Shown: positions 1-8,044, counted from the first letter of the stretch. The stretch is DNA of 64,000 nucleotides from Streptococcus sp. 2342 (GCF_013276795.1 NZ_VMLR01000003.1:310001-374000), one strand, 5' to 3'. Numbers and translations are program-made. The notes: a model not told the origin generated them from the letters alone.

Positions 1-2790
1 GAGAAAATTTTCCGTTATTCAATAAGGAAGTACCACTTTGGTGCTGCCAGCGTTGCCGTTGCGGCGCTGATGTTTTTTGCCAATGGGACAGTACAGGCGC
101 AAACGCCTGATATTTCTCCAGCTACAGAGAGCGAAGTGGCTAGAACCAGTGATGTTATAAGTTCTTCCTCGGATGGGGCTGAGGCTTTAAGCGAAAAAAC
201 TTCTGGTAAAAATCCCAACCAGCTAGAGCCTTCTACCCAAGGCAATCAAGAAAGTTCAGATAAAAACAAGTCTCTAGTAAAAGATAGCGAAGAAGGTAAG
301 AAAGAGAATCAAGCAGAGGCAATCAGTATAGTTGTAGATAAGTCGCTTGCCCAATCTGCTCAAACTAGTCTACAAGCTTTACTTGCCAATCTGACTCTGG
401 ATTCTATGAAAGAACTCCATGCTCGTGTAGAGGAGAGTCTAGCAAGAGCTAAAGCTATTCTTGATAATCCAAACTCCAGTCAAGAGGAGGTTAATGCCCA
501 GGTTCAAGTCATGAAAGCCTTGACTGAGGAGGTCAACAAGGCTTTGGCTGGTGGACTCACATCCCCAGCTCAGCTTGGGGAAGGAGGGAGCGCGACTACA
601 AGTGAAGTAAGCCCAACTCCCAGACGGGGGCGAGGTCGCAGAGGACAACTAACCCCTCCTGCAATGCTAGCACCAGCAGAAAATCAAGAAACCAAGGAAA
701 CGGCGGAGGAAGCTACAGACTACACAAATGGTTCAGGTAGCTATCCTCTATCGGAAAAAATCCATCATCTCCTCCAAGAACTGAAGACCAGCACTGAAAA
801 TCCAGAACAAGTCCAAAAACTCAAGGAAGCTTACGATAAACTCAACGAAGCATTGGGACAATCAGAAAATGGGCTTGTCAATCAGGATGTCTTTAATGCT
901 GCACTTGAGGAGTATAAAAAGGCAACTCAATTAAAGAATGGTGGGAGCTTCTCCTCGCATTCTCGAGGTAAGAGAGATACCATATCTTCAAATCTTAGAG
1001 TTGGTTTTGGTGTCAGAAGTGGGTCAGGCAGAAATCGTACAGATGTACTTGATGGGAGAGATGCGAAGTATTTTCAAAATAATACCTCTATTTCTGGCTT
1101 TAACTTATATTGGCTGGCAGAATCAGATAATTCGCCTATTCGCGAAATCACTGTGAGTGGTTTGGAAGACCTGAATTTGAAAGTTAATTTAGAGAACAAA
1201 GGGACTAGGAAAGCGATACTGAGAGCGACTGGGACACCACCAAAAAATATTTTTGGTACTAGACGAATAGTTGTCACCGCAATTGCTGAAAATGGTCACA
1301 GGGTACAAAAAGAATTAACACTTAATTTTCATCTTCCTAAAGTTACCTTTGATACGAGTAGTGAAGATTTAAAAGAAAAAGCAAATGAGAAGCCAATAGT
1401 TACAGTGAGAATGCCAGGAAATTTACCAAGCTCTCATATTCAATCTGGAACACAGGTAAAAGCTTTTTTAGTTAAAGGTGGTCACGATAGAGATGACTGG
1501 TTAAATCCTCGTGCAGAAGGATATGAAGTTGTTGCTGTAACATTAGTTCGAGGTGATGGGACTGCTATCTTTACTCCAGCTGATTATAAAAAAAATAGAA
1601 TAGGGACAGAATCTTTGAGAGCAATTTTAGCAGTTGTTTATCAAGGAACAGAAAGACCAAAAGATGATTACGTTTCTTCTTTGTCGGACAGAAGTATTCA
1701 AGCTACAGATCCGATTGATAGGGATGGGGCGATTCAGGAGTTAGAGCAAGCAGCAACAACTAAGAGGGAATCGTTCGACCGTATTGACCACTTAACAGAG
1801 GAAGAGAAAGCTGAGGCAGTTAAGAAAGTCAACGAAGCCCTAAAAGCAGCGAAATCGAATGTTGACGCAGCAAATACGAAAGCTAAAGTAGATGAAGCGA
1901 AGGCTGCTGGTATTGGTGAAATCAATAAGGTCACAGCCACAGCAAGCGCCAACAATGGTGGCAACATTAATAACGGTGGCAACACTAACACCGGTGGCAA
2001 CACTAACAATGGTGGTAACACTAACAATGGTGGTAACACTAATAACGGTGGCAACACTAACACCGATGGCAACACTAACAATGGTGGCAACACTAACGCT
2101 GGTGGCAACACCAACAATGGTGGCAACACTAATAACGGTGGCAACACTAATAACGGTGGCAACACTAACACCAGTGTGACACCACCAACCCGTAACCGGA
2201 GAAGTGTAACCTTTGCTGGTGGCACTCAATCGAGTCAAGAGAAACAGGTTGATAAATCAGTCTTAAGAGATTTGATTCAAGACTTGGAAACTCGTTTGAA
2301 AGACTTGGATGGTATTGATCAATCTGTCATTGACGCTGCGAAGGTCATTCTCGGAGAGGGTCAAGAAGCCCTTAGAAATGCTGACTTGACAGAGGCAGGC
2401 TTGAAAGAGATTACTGCTAAGATCAAAGAAGCTCTCGAATCCTTGAAAGGCAAGCAAACGACTAAGGATGAAGAAGAAAGGAAAGAAACAAGCAAAGAGC
2501 AAGGTCATCTTCCGTACGGTACGATGATTGGCAGCCTACTCGCCCTTCTTGGTCTCCTTCTCTTCCTCATCGCTCGTCGTAAGAAAGAGTCAGAACTCAA
2601 GAAATTGACCAAGGAATTGACTAAGGTTCTGCAAGAAAGCGACCTTACAAGTGTAGATGCCAAAGTTCTCGACCAAGCACGAGAAGCTCTCGCTCAAGCA
2701 GTTGCCTTCCTAGCCAATGAGAAAGAGTCTGACCACACAGAAGATGAGTTGATTGAAAAACTCAAAGCTATTCTTGCTCAGTTAAGATAA
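1..2790 (+). CDS. YSIRK-type cell-surface protein, 5' end outside window
   Basis: The frame is open from base 1 and begins inside a YSIRK/GxxS signal peptide (YSIRK at window residues 6-10, then FGAASVAVAAL). The true start is therefore upstream. The mature protein is acidic and helical at first, then has a beta-rich middle (about 960-1700), a DUF1542-like helical stretch (EEEKAEAVKKVNEAL), an NNGGNT repeat, another helical block, a membrane segment near 2515-2570 and the basic stop-transfer RRKKE. Instead of LPXTG the sequence before the membrane segment is LPYGT, and about 70 residues follow the membrane segment, so ordinary sortase anchoring is doubtful. Similar helical modules of about 60 residues occur near 360-540, 745-940, 2250-2450 and after the membrane segment. 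Export and surface location are well supported. The ligand is unknown. No exact family was recognised for the beta-rich middle. Confidence 0.85.
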   Translation, partial: EKIFRYSIRKYHFGAASVAVAALMFFANGTVQAQTPDISPATESEVARTSDVISSSSDGAEALSEKTSGKNPNQLEPSTQGNQESSDKNKSLVKDSEEGKKENQAEAISIVVDKSLAQSAQTSLQALLANLTLDSMKELHARVEESLARAKAILDNPNSSQEEVNAQVQVMKALTEEVNKALAGGLTSPAQLGEGGSATTSEVSPTPRRGRGRRGQLTPPAMLAPAENQETKETAEEATDYTNGSGSYPLSEKIHHLLQELKTSTENPEQVQKLKEAYDKLNEALGQSENGLVNQDVFNAALEEYKKATQLKNGGSFSSHSRGKRDTISSNLRVGFGVRSGSGRNRTDVLDGRDAKYFQNNTSISGFNLYWLAESDNSPIREITVSGLEDLNLKVNLENKGTRKAILRATGTPPKNIFGTRRIVVTAIAENGHRVQKELTLNFHLPKVTFDTSSEDLKEKANEKPIVTVRMPGNLPSSHIQSGTQVKAFLVKGGHDRDDWLNPRAEGYEVVAVTLVRGDGTAIFTPADYKKNRIGTESLRAILAVVYQGTERPKDDYVSSLSDRSIQATDPIDRDGAIQELEQAATTKRESFDRIDHLTEEEKAEAVKKVNEALKAAKSNVDAANTKAKVDEAKAAGIGEINKVTATASANNGGNINNGGNTNTGGNTNNGGNTNNGGNTNNGGNTNTDGNTNNGGNTNAGGNTNNGGNTNNGGNTNNGGNTNTSVTPPTRNRRSVTFAGGTQSSQEKQVDKSVLRDLIQDLETRLKDLDGIDQSVIDAAKVILGEGQEALRNADLTEAGLKEITAKIKEALESLKGKQTTKDEEERKETSKEQGHLPYGTMIGSLLALLGLLLFLIARRKKESELKKLTKELTKVLQESDLTSVDAKVLDQAREALAQAVAFLANEKESDHTEDELIEKLKAILAQLR
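1951..2172 (+). repeat. In-frame 18-bp tandem repeat (NNGGNT)
   Basis: About twelve copies of an 18-base unit encode NNGGNT with variants NTGGNT, NTDGNT and NAGGNT. The third-base differences between copies show that the array is partly diverged. It forms a hydrophilic, Asn/Gly-rich linker between the DUF1542-like region and the membrane-proximal helices of the surface protein. Copy number probably varies between strains by slippage (inference). Confidence 0.95.
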
Positions 2791-2888
2791 GCAATGCTTA
2801 GATGAGTCGGAAACTAGCTAGAATAGTGATTGATAGAATGTTGGAAAAACTCAATCTGAGGTGAACATTCAGAAAATCTTTCTCTGAT

Positions 2889-2935
2889 AAAACGCATAAT
2901 ATCAAGCTTTTTAAGGCAAGGTATTATGCGTTTTT
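2889..2935 (+). terminator. Hairpin terminator after the surface protein gene
   Basis: The left arm AAAACGCATAATA (2889-2901) pairs with TATTATGCGTTTT (2922-2934), followed by a T run. It can terminate the surface protein transcript. The same left arm and a near-identical hairpin recur at 60190-60236. Confidence 0.85.
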
Positions 2936-3044
2936 ATCATTTTGAAACTTTTTGTTCCATCCTTTTTGTGATACTTTTCCCTTATTTCATAAACATTTCA
3001 TATTTGGATTTTATAATAAGCTATAGTCCAGTTTTTACTATACT

Positions 3045-3072
3045 TTGACATTCAAATATGTTATACTATGAT
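3045..3072 (+). promoter_or_regulatory. Promoter of the pneumolysin operon
   Basis: TTGACA (3045-3050), a 16-base spacer and TATGAT (3067-3072) lie 30 bases before the first gene. No further strong promoter was seen before the following three genes, which are tightly packed, so this probably drives all four genes (inference). Confidence 0.7.
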
Positions 3073-3101
3073 TATCAAAGTAAATGAAAGGGGTTACGAA
3101 C

Positions 3102-3560
3102 ATGACGCCAGAAGAAATGTACCTGACAGATCGATTGGATGTACAGATAGCTCATTTTTTAAAGAAAAGTGTTCAACATCGTAGACGCTATAAGGTATTA
3201 AAAATAACAGAAATTGTGGCAGGTTTCCTGATAGCTGTTTTTTGCGCTATTCCTATGCCAGGTGATCGCTACCGTTTGATTTCGGTTGCCTTGTCCAGTC
3301 TAGGCTTGCTGTGTGAGGGGATTCTCAATTTGTATAATGCAAAGGAACACTGGATTTCTTACCAAAAGACTGCGCAACTCCTGGAGAGAGAAAAATTCCT
3401 TTATCAATGCCAAACGGAGAAATATGCAGGAAAAACCAAGGCTTTTGCCCTATTTGTCAAGACATGCGAAAGTCTTATCTCAGAGGAAATCAACCAGTGG
3501 GAAAGTATCCAGTCAAAAGAAGTGGCAGCTAGTGCAGATGCTCCAGGGAAAAAAGAGTAG
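3102..3560 (+). CDS. SLATT/DUF4231-type small membrane protein, first gene of ply operon
   Basis: This 152-residue protein has two adjacent hydrophobic segments (ITEIVAGFLIAVFCAIPMP and LISVALSSLGLLCEGILNLY) between basic helical parts. That layout is typical of SLATT/DUF4231 proteins, which have two membrane helices and a cytosolic helical region and are often predicted to form pores next to nucleotide-signalling or toxin systems. I chose the ATG at 3102 because AAAGGGG sits 8 bases before it; an ATG at 3084 in the same frame has no ribosome site. It is followed 12 bases later by the next gene. Position in the operon suggests a role in handling, releasing or localising pneumolysin, which has no signal peptide. 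That role is inference; the domain call is moderately sure. Confidence 0.7.
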   Translation: MTPEEMYLTDRLDVQIAHFLKKSVQHRRRYKVLKITEIVAGFLIAVFCAIPMPGDRYRLISVALSSLGLLCEGILNLYNAKEHWISYQKTAQLLEREKFLYQCQTEKYAGKTKAFALFVKTCESLISEEINQWESIQSKEVAASADAPGKKE

Positions 3561-3572
3561 GAGGTGAAGGAA

Positions 3573-4181
3573 ATGTTTCAATCCAGCTACCTATTGCCCT
3601 TACTCTGGTTAAAAAAAGAATCCAATAAAGAAGAGATGAGCGCGACTCAGTGCCAGATATTTTTCTTTTACTATCAACTATTTGAACTCTTATTTGCTAG
3701 AGAAAGCGACTTGAGAGACTTGTGTCTGGGAAGGCAAGGTTTTTATTTCTCGCAGTTAGAGAAAGATTTGCTTTCTGGAGTTTCCCACTTTCTAAAAAAC
3801 TTGGAGGGAAAAGTAACTCTCAAGGCTAACCAAGAAGTATCAGCTCGCAAAGCTCTTTTTCTAGCCTTGACAACTAGCCAGTCAGATTGGCAATCTTTGG
3901 CTCCTGTTTTTGATTTTTATCAGACTATCGGGAGACTTGAACATCCTTCTCTCTTGAGTTCTCAGGACAGACAATATCTGATGTGGATTTACCAGTCAGC
4001 TTTGGAGAAGGATTATAGTGTCAAGGTAATTGGCGACAAGCATTTTGTATTGAAGAGACAAGATGCTACTAAATTGACAGCGCGCCAAACTCAAACTTTG
4101 GAAATTCTGAGTCAATCAGAAGACTTGGTCAATCCTGTCTATGTTACATTAGGAGAAAAGGGGGTGCTCTTACTTGATTAA
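3573..4181 (+). CDS. Unrecognised cytosolic protein, ply operon gene 2
   Basis: This 202-residue protein has no signal peptide or membrane segment. The N-terminal half is helical and aromatic-rich (CQIFFFYYQLFELLF at about residues 25-40). The C-terminal half looks mixed alpha/beta and ends in VTLGEKGVLLLD. The ATG at 3573 is preceded by AGGAGGTGA at the right distance; a GTG at 3564 lies inside that ribosome site and is unlikely to be used. The 3' end overlaps the next gene by 8 bases, which suggests translational coupling. A very weak resemblance to Panacea-type antitoxins (YYxxxFxL) was noticed but does not support a call. Homologues sit upstream of ply in pneumococcus (SP_1924-1926, from memory). 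Confidence 0.7.
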   Translation: MFQSSYLLPLLWLKKESNKEEMSATQCQIFFFYYQLFELLFARESDLRDLCLGRQGFYFSQLEKDLLSGVSHFLKNLEGKVTLKANQEVSARKALFLALTTSQSDWQSLAPVFDFYQTIGRLEHPSLLSSQDRQYLMWIYQSALEKDYSVKVIGDKHFVLKRQDATKLTARQTQTLEILSQSEDLVNPVYVTLGEKGVLLLD

Positions 4182-4584
4182 GAGAGGAGATGTTGTAGCT
4201 CTTTATTTGCCTTTTCCGACTATTAGTAGCGATTTGGCTGTGAAGAATCATATGTATATCTGTATTGACAACAGCATGACTAAAAACAAAGAGTTGATTA
4301 AAAATCAGACCTTCAAACCAGCTCTCTTGACCAGACGTTTGGTCAAGAACTTTATGATAGAAGAGCCGGATTTAGCTCGTAATCCTTTTACAAGACCAAC
4401 TTTGATTGACTTAGATAAGGTATTTATGTTGGATAATACGGTCATTCCGACTTCTTATCTAGCCAGACGGCGACGCAATGTCTCAGAAGAATTATACGAG
4501 GAAGTTTTGGATCACTTAGTCCAACCACAGCTGATTTCACTGAACAAGTCTGAGTTTATGCAACTCAATCCAGGAACTTATTAG
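4174..4584 (+). CDS. Possible MazF/PemK-fold protein, ply operon gene 3
   Basis: This 136-residue protein starts with RGDVVALYLPFP, followed by a short strand MYICIDN, the segment RPTLIDLDKVFML and a C-terminal helix ELYEEVLDHL. That order resembles MazF/PemK ribonucleases (RGDI..., a lysine-rich loop, a D-x-I/V strand, then a helix ending in VxxxL). The similarity is structural guesswork from pattern, and catalytic residues cannot be confirmed. The start is TTG at 4174, with AGGAG and a G run about 10-20 bases upstream; no ATG is available near the conserved RGD start. It overlaps the previous gene by 8 bases and lies 10 bases before ply. Either it is a toxin-like member of the operon or it has been recruited as a binding module. 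Confidence 0.55.
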   Translation: MIKRGDVVALYLPFPTISSDLAVKNHMYICIDNSMTKNKELIKNQTFKPALLTRRLVKNFMIEEPDLARNPFTRPTLIDLDKVFMLDNTVIPTSYLARRRRNVSEELYEEVLDHLVQPQLISLNKSEFMQLNPGTY

Positions 4585-4594
4585 GAGGTAGAAG

Positions 4595-6010
4595 ATGGCA
4601 AATAAAGCAGTAAATGACTTTATACTAGCTATGGATTACGATAAAAAGAAACTCTTGACCCATCAGGGAGAGAGTATTGAAAATCGTTTCATCAAAGAGG
4701 GGAATCAGTTACCCGATGAGTTTGTTGTTATCGAAAGAAAGAAGCGGAGCCTGTCGACAAATACAAGTGATATTTCTGTAACAGCTACCAACGACAGTCG
4801 CCTCTATCCTGGAGCACTTCTCGTAGTGGATGAGACCTTGTTAGAGAATAATCCCACTCTTCTTGCGGTCGATCGTGCCCCAATGACTTATAGTATTGAT
4901 TTGCCTGGTTTGGCAAGTAGTGATAGCTTTCTCCAAGTAGAGGATCCCAGCAATTCAAGTGTTCGCGGAGCGGTAAACGATTTGTTGGCCAAGTGGCATC
5001 AAGATTATGGTCAGGTCAATAATGTCCCAGCTAGAATGCAGTATGAAAAAATCACGGCTCACAGCATGGAACAACTCAAGGTCAAGTTTGGTTCTGACTT
5101 TGAAAAGACAGGGAATTCTCTTGATATTGATTTTAACTCTGTCCATTCGGGCGAAAAGCAGATTCAGATTGTTAATTTTAAGCAGATTTATTATACAGTC
5201 AGCGTAGATGCTGTTAAAAATCCAGGAGATGTGTTTCAAGATACTGTAACGGTAGAGGATTTGAGGCAGAGAGGAATTTCTGCAGAGCGTCCTTTGGTCT
5301 ATATTTCGAGTGTTGCTTACGGGCGTCAGGTCTATCTCAAGTTGGAAACCACGAGTAAGAGTGATGAAGTAGAGGCTGCTTTTGAAGCTTTGATAAAAGG
5401 AGTCAAGGTAGCTCCTCAGACAGAGTGGAAACAGATTTTGGACAATACAGAAGTGAAGGCGGTTATTTTAGGGGGCGACCCGAGTTCGGGTGCCCGAGTT
5501 GTAACAGGCAAGGTGGATATGGTAGAGGACTTGATTCAAGAAGGCAGTCGCTTTACAGCCGATCATCCAGGTTTGCCGATTTCTTATACAACTTCTTTTT
5601 TACGGGACAATGTAGTTGCGACCTTTCAAAACAGTACAGACTATGTTGAGACTAAGGTGACAGCTTACAGAAACGGAGATTTACTCTTGGATCATAGCGG
5701 TGCCTATGTTGCCCAATATTACATTACTTGGGATGAATTATCCTATGATAATCAAGGTAAGGAAATCTTGACTCCTAAGGCTTGGGACAGAAATGGCCAG
5801 GATTTGACGGCTCACTTTACCACTAGTATTCCTTTAAAAGGGAATGTTCGCAATCTCTCTATCAAAATTAGAGAGTGTACCGGACTTGCCTGGGAATGGT
5901 GGCGTACGGTTTATGAAAAAACCGATTTGCCCCTAGTGCGTAAGCGGACGATTTCTATTTGGGGAACGACTCTCTATCCTCAGGTAGAGGATAAGGTAGA
6001 AAATGATTAG
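4595..6010 (+). CDS. ply: Pneumolysin, cholesterol-dependent cytolysin
   Basis: At 471 residues this is the full pneumolysin length, and the sequence agrees almost completely with remembered pneumolysin. It forms large pores in cholesterol-containing membranes. The undecapeptide ECTGLAWEWWR is intact at about residues 427-437, and the cholesterol-recognition Thr-Leu pair is present in WGTTLYPQ near the C terminus. There is no signal peptide, as expected. Against the remembered D39/TIGR4 protein I see about five changes: AMDYDK near residue 14, DLRQRG in domain 2/3, YDNQGKEIL near 407-412, and NLSIKI near 423. None touches the undecapeptide. GGAGG lies 8 bases before the ATG. It is the last gene of a four-gene operon. 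Confidence 0.98.
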   Translation: MANKAVNDFILAMDYDKKKLLTHQGESIENRFIKEGNQLPDEFVVIERKKRSLSTNTSDISVTATNDSRLYPGALLVVDETLLENNPTLLAVDRAPMTYSIDLPGLASSDSFLQVEDPSNSSVRGAVNDLLAKWHQDYGQVNNVPARMQYEKITAHSMEQLKVKFGSDFEKTGNSLDIDFNSVHSGEKQIQIVNFKQIYYTVSVDAVKNPGDVFQDTVTVEDLRQRGISAERPLVYISSVAYGRQVYLKLETTSKSDEVEAAFEALIKGVKVAPQTEWKQILDNTEVKAVILGGDPSSGARVVTGKVDMVEDLIQEGSRFTADHPGLPISYTTSFLRDNVVATFQNSTDYVETKVTAYRNGDLLLDHSGAYVAQYYITWDELSYDNQGKEILTPKAWDRNGQDLTAHFTTSIPLKGNVRNLSIKIRECTGLAWEWWRTVYEKTDLPLVRKRTISIWGTTLYPQVEDKVEND

Positions 6011-6147
6011 GGGGGAAGAATGTTTGCGACAAAAAGAGGCGATGATCTCTCTGCGAATATCTGAAAGTTTATCTCTTGCCTAGCGATTTCCATTGGAGCA
6101 TGCTCGTGATGTTAAAATGAGTCTATCAAACAGGGGCTGTAAGAAAA

Positions 6148-6208
6148 AGTAAAAAGGGTAGTGAAACTCCTTGCTATACAGGGAATTAGCTACCTTTTAC
6201 TTGTTTTA
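6148..6208 (+). terminator. Possible terminator of the ply operon
   Basis: AGTAAAAAGGGTAG (6148-6161) can pair with CTACCTTTTACT (6190-6201), followed by TTGTTTT. The loop is about 28 bases, longer than usual, so termination strength is uncertain. Confidence 0.5.
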
Positions 6209-6437
6209 GAAGTGCCGTTGTACTAGTCTAACTTCAGTATCATGTGAAATCAAAAAGAGCATAAATTTCTGTTTCAAGAACACATAAATTATGGTTTTGT
6301 TTAGAAACTCTTCTATTGATTTCTTAGAATACAATAGTGCCTATAAGAACTGTTGAATTTCAAAGTATTTACTTGAACTATGATATGTCTGGAGTAGACT
6401 GTCAACAAAAGGTGCAGTATAATGGTTTTTATCGCTT

Positions 6438-6482
6438 ATATCTACAACCTCAAAACAGTAGCTTGAGCGGACTTTGTCAAAC
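6438..6482 (+). repeat. Degenerate boxB fragment of a BOX element
   Basis: TATCTACAACCTCAAAACAG followed by a TTGAGC and a GACTTTGTCAA segment matches the remembered boxB module of pneumococcal BOX elements. No boxA or boxC flank is recognisable, so this is a solitary remnant. Confidence 0.6.
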
Positions 6483-6636
6483 TTGGCTGAGATTTTCTAT
6501 TTTCAGATAATGGTCTAGTTTGTTTTTTGAATGTTGATAATGATGGAAAGGCAAGGAAATATTGGCAACAAAAGTGCTCTCCTAGCTGTATTTGCTAATA
6601 AAATCCGTTTCCTCTAGTGAAAATCGAAAAAACTTG

Positions 6637-6645
6637 TGTTATAAT
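6637..6645 (+). promoter_or_regulatory. Extended -10 promoter of yebC-like gene
   Basis: TGTTATAAT (6637-6645) is an extended -10 element 36 bases before the start codon. There is no clear -35 hexamer, which is acceptable for TGn-type streptococcal promoters. Confidence 0.65.
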
Positions 6646-6680
6646 AAGAAAGATTAAAATGTGAAAAAAGGAGATTCCTA

Positions 6681-7397
6681 ATGGGACGTAAATGGGCCAA
6701 TATCGTAGCCAAGAAAACGGCTAAAGATGGAGCTAACTCTAAAGTATATGCAAAATTTGGTGTAGAAATCTATGTAGCAGCTAAAAAAGGTGATCCGGAT
6801 CCAGAATCAAACTCAGCCTTGAAATTCGTTATCGACCGTGCTAAACAAGCCCAAGTGCCAAAACACGTTATCGATAAAGCTTTGGACAAGGCTAAAGGAA
6901 ACACAGACGAAACCTTTACAGAAGGACGTTACGAAGGTTTTGGACCAAATGGTTCTATGTTGATCGTGGATACTTTGACTTCAAACGTTAACCGTACAGC
7001 GGCTAATGTCCGTGCAGCCTTTGGTAAAAACGGCGGAAACATGGGTGCTTCAGGTTCTGTTTCTTACCTCTTTGACAACAAGGGAGTTATCGTATTTGCA
7101 GGTGAAGATGCGGACGCAGTCTTTGAGCAGTTGCTCGAAGCGGATGTTGATGTGGACGACGTAGAAGCAGAAGAAGGTACAATCACAGTTTACACAGCTC
7201 CAACTGATCTTCATAAGGCTATCGTTGCCCTTCGTGAGTCAGGTGTCGAAGAATTCCAAGTTACTGAATTGGAAATGATTCCTCAGTCAGAAGTGGAATT
7301 GTCAGGCGATGACCTTGAAACCTTTGAAAAACTTTACAGTGTCCTTGAAGACGACGAAGACGTACAAAAAATCTACACAAATGTAGACGGGTTCTAA
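6681..7397 (+). CDS. YebC/PmpR family protein
   Basis: At 238 residues this is the usual family length. It opens with [20 protein letters not shown], the hallmark start of YebC/TACO1/PmpR proteins, and has the family core [19 protein letters not shown] and [14 protein letters not shown]. Members act in the cytosol, as DNA-binding regulators in some bacteria and as factors relieving ribosome stalling at proline runs in others; which role applies here cannot be read from the sequence. AAAGGAG precedes the ATG. It is a single-gene unit with its own promoter and terminator, and it lies next to ply, as in pneumococcus (SP_1922, from memory). Confidence 0.95.
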   Translation: MGRKWANIVAKKTAKDGANSKVYAKFGVEIYVAAKKGDPDPESNSALKFVIDRAKQAQVPKHVIDKALDKAKGNTDETFTEGRYEGFGPNGSMLIVDTLTSNVNRTAANVRAAFGKNGGNMGASGSVSYLFDNKGVIVFAGEDADAVFEQLLEADVDVDDVEAEEGTITVYTAPTDLHKAIVALRESGVEEFQVTELEMIPQSEVELSGDDLETFEKLYSVLEDDEDVQKIYTNVDGF

Positions 7398-7414
7398 TTT
7401 AACCTAGAGAACAT

Positions 7415-7447
7415 GATCCTAAGTGAAAAAATCACTTGGGATTTTTT
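7415..7447 (+). terminator. Terminator after yebC-like gene
   Basis: ATCCTAAGTGA and TCACTTGGGAT form an 11-base stem with a five-A loop, followed by six T. Confidence 0.9.
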
Positions 7448-7460
7448 GAATCAAGAAAAT

Positions 7461-7547
7461 AGTTCTCTAGGAAACTTTTTCTTGACATCTCTTTTCAAAG
7501 TGGTAAAATAGTTCTCATGAAAACTTATTTAGTTCCTAGGAGAACTA
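7461..7547 (+). promoter_or_regulatory. Promoter with three MarR-like operator sites
   Basis: TTGACA (7482-7487), 16 bases and TAAAAT (7504-7509) form the promoter. Three related inverted motifs surround it: AGTTCTCTAGGAAACT (7461-7476), AGTTCTCATGAAAACT (7510-7525) and the near-palindrome TAGTTCCTAGGAGAACTA (7530-7547). They straddle the -35 and the transcription start, as expected for autorepression by the MarR protein encoded next. The operator role is inference. Confidence 0.7.
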
Positions 7548-7573
7548 AATGTGATAGTTAGAAAGGAGTTAGT

Positions 7574-8044
7574 ATGGATAAACCGATGTTAGTCTTTAAG
7601 CGTTTTGGTCATCAGATTCACCTGATGGTGCAAAAGGAAGCCAAACGTTGTGGTATTGAATTTATGGGTGGGCCTCAAGGTCAGGTTGTGCGTTTTTTGG
7701 ATAATCGTGAGAAAAACCAAGACTTGGTCTTGATTAAAGATATCGAGCAGGAACTCAATATTACCAAGTCTGTTGCTAGTAATTTGGTCAAGCGTATGGT
7801 GCAAAATGGTTTGGTGGAATTGGAGGCGAATCCTAGCGATAAGCGGGCAAAATTTGTTCGTTTGACGGACAAAGCTCGTTCTCAGATGCAGCAGGTTAAG
7901 GCCTTTTTTGAACGAATTGACAAGCAGTTGATGGAAGACATTGATGAAGATGAATTACTGATTTTTGAGAAAGTTCTCGGTCAACTACAGGCAAATATCA
8001 AGGGAATAGGAGGAGAGAATGAAGAAATTAGCCAAACGAATTAG
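7574..8044 (+). CDS. MarR family transcriptional regulator of ABC exporter pair
   Basis: The protein has 156 residues with a winged helix-turn-helix: IEQELNITKSVASNLVKRMVQNGLVE is the recognition region, and SDKRAKFVRLTDKARSQM is the wing and following helix. MarR dimers bind short inverted repeats and usually release DNA on binding small molecules or on oxidation. AAAGGAG precedes the ATG at 7574. The gene overlaps the next ABC transporter gene by 26 bases, so the three genes form one operon. The layout MarR-ABC-ABC matches the rcrRPQ operon of Streptococcus mutans, which links stress tolerance and competence. Whether this protein shares that role is not shown here. Confidence 0.9.
   Translation: MDKPMLVFKRFGHQIHLMVQKEAKRCGIEFMGGPQGQVVRFLDNREKNQDLVLIKDIEQELNITKSVASNLVKRMVQNGLVELEANPSDKRAKFVRLTDKARSQMQQVKAFFERIDKQLMEDIDEDELLIFEKVLGQLQANIKGIGGENEEISQTN

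Larger units (their letters stand above)
6011..6636. other. Gene-poor stretch between ply and yebC
   Basis: No gene of normal size is supported here. Directly after ply a G-rich ribosome site precedes an ATG (6020) that encodes only MFATKRGDDLSANI before a stop. This may be the cut-off start of a lost gene. The rest holds the hairpin at 6148-6208 and a BOX-derived fragment at 6438-6482, and otherwise looks like decayed sequence. Confidence 0.6.

Noticed and set aside
1951..2172. CRISPR-like array
   Set aside because: Units are tandem without unique spacers and are in frame with a protein.
1734..2238. Minus-strand frames over the NNGGNT repeat
   Set aside because: They are shadows of the repeat, with low-complexity Val/Leu sequence and no ribosome site.
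3573..4584. Confident toxin-antitoxin pair in the ply operon
   Set aside because: Only weak pattern similarity to MazF and Panacea; left as a hypothesis.
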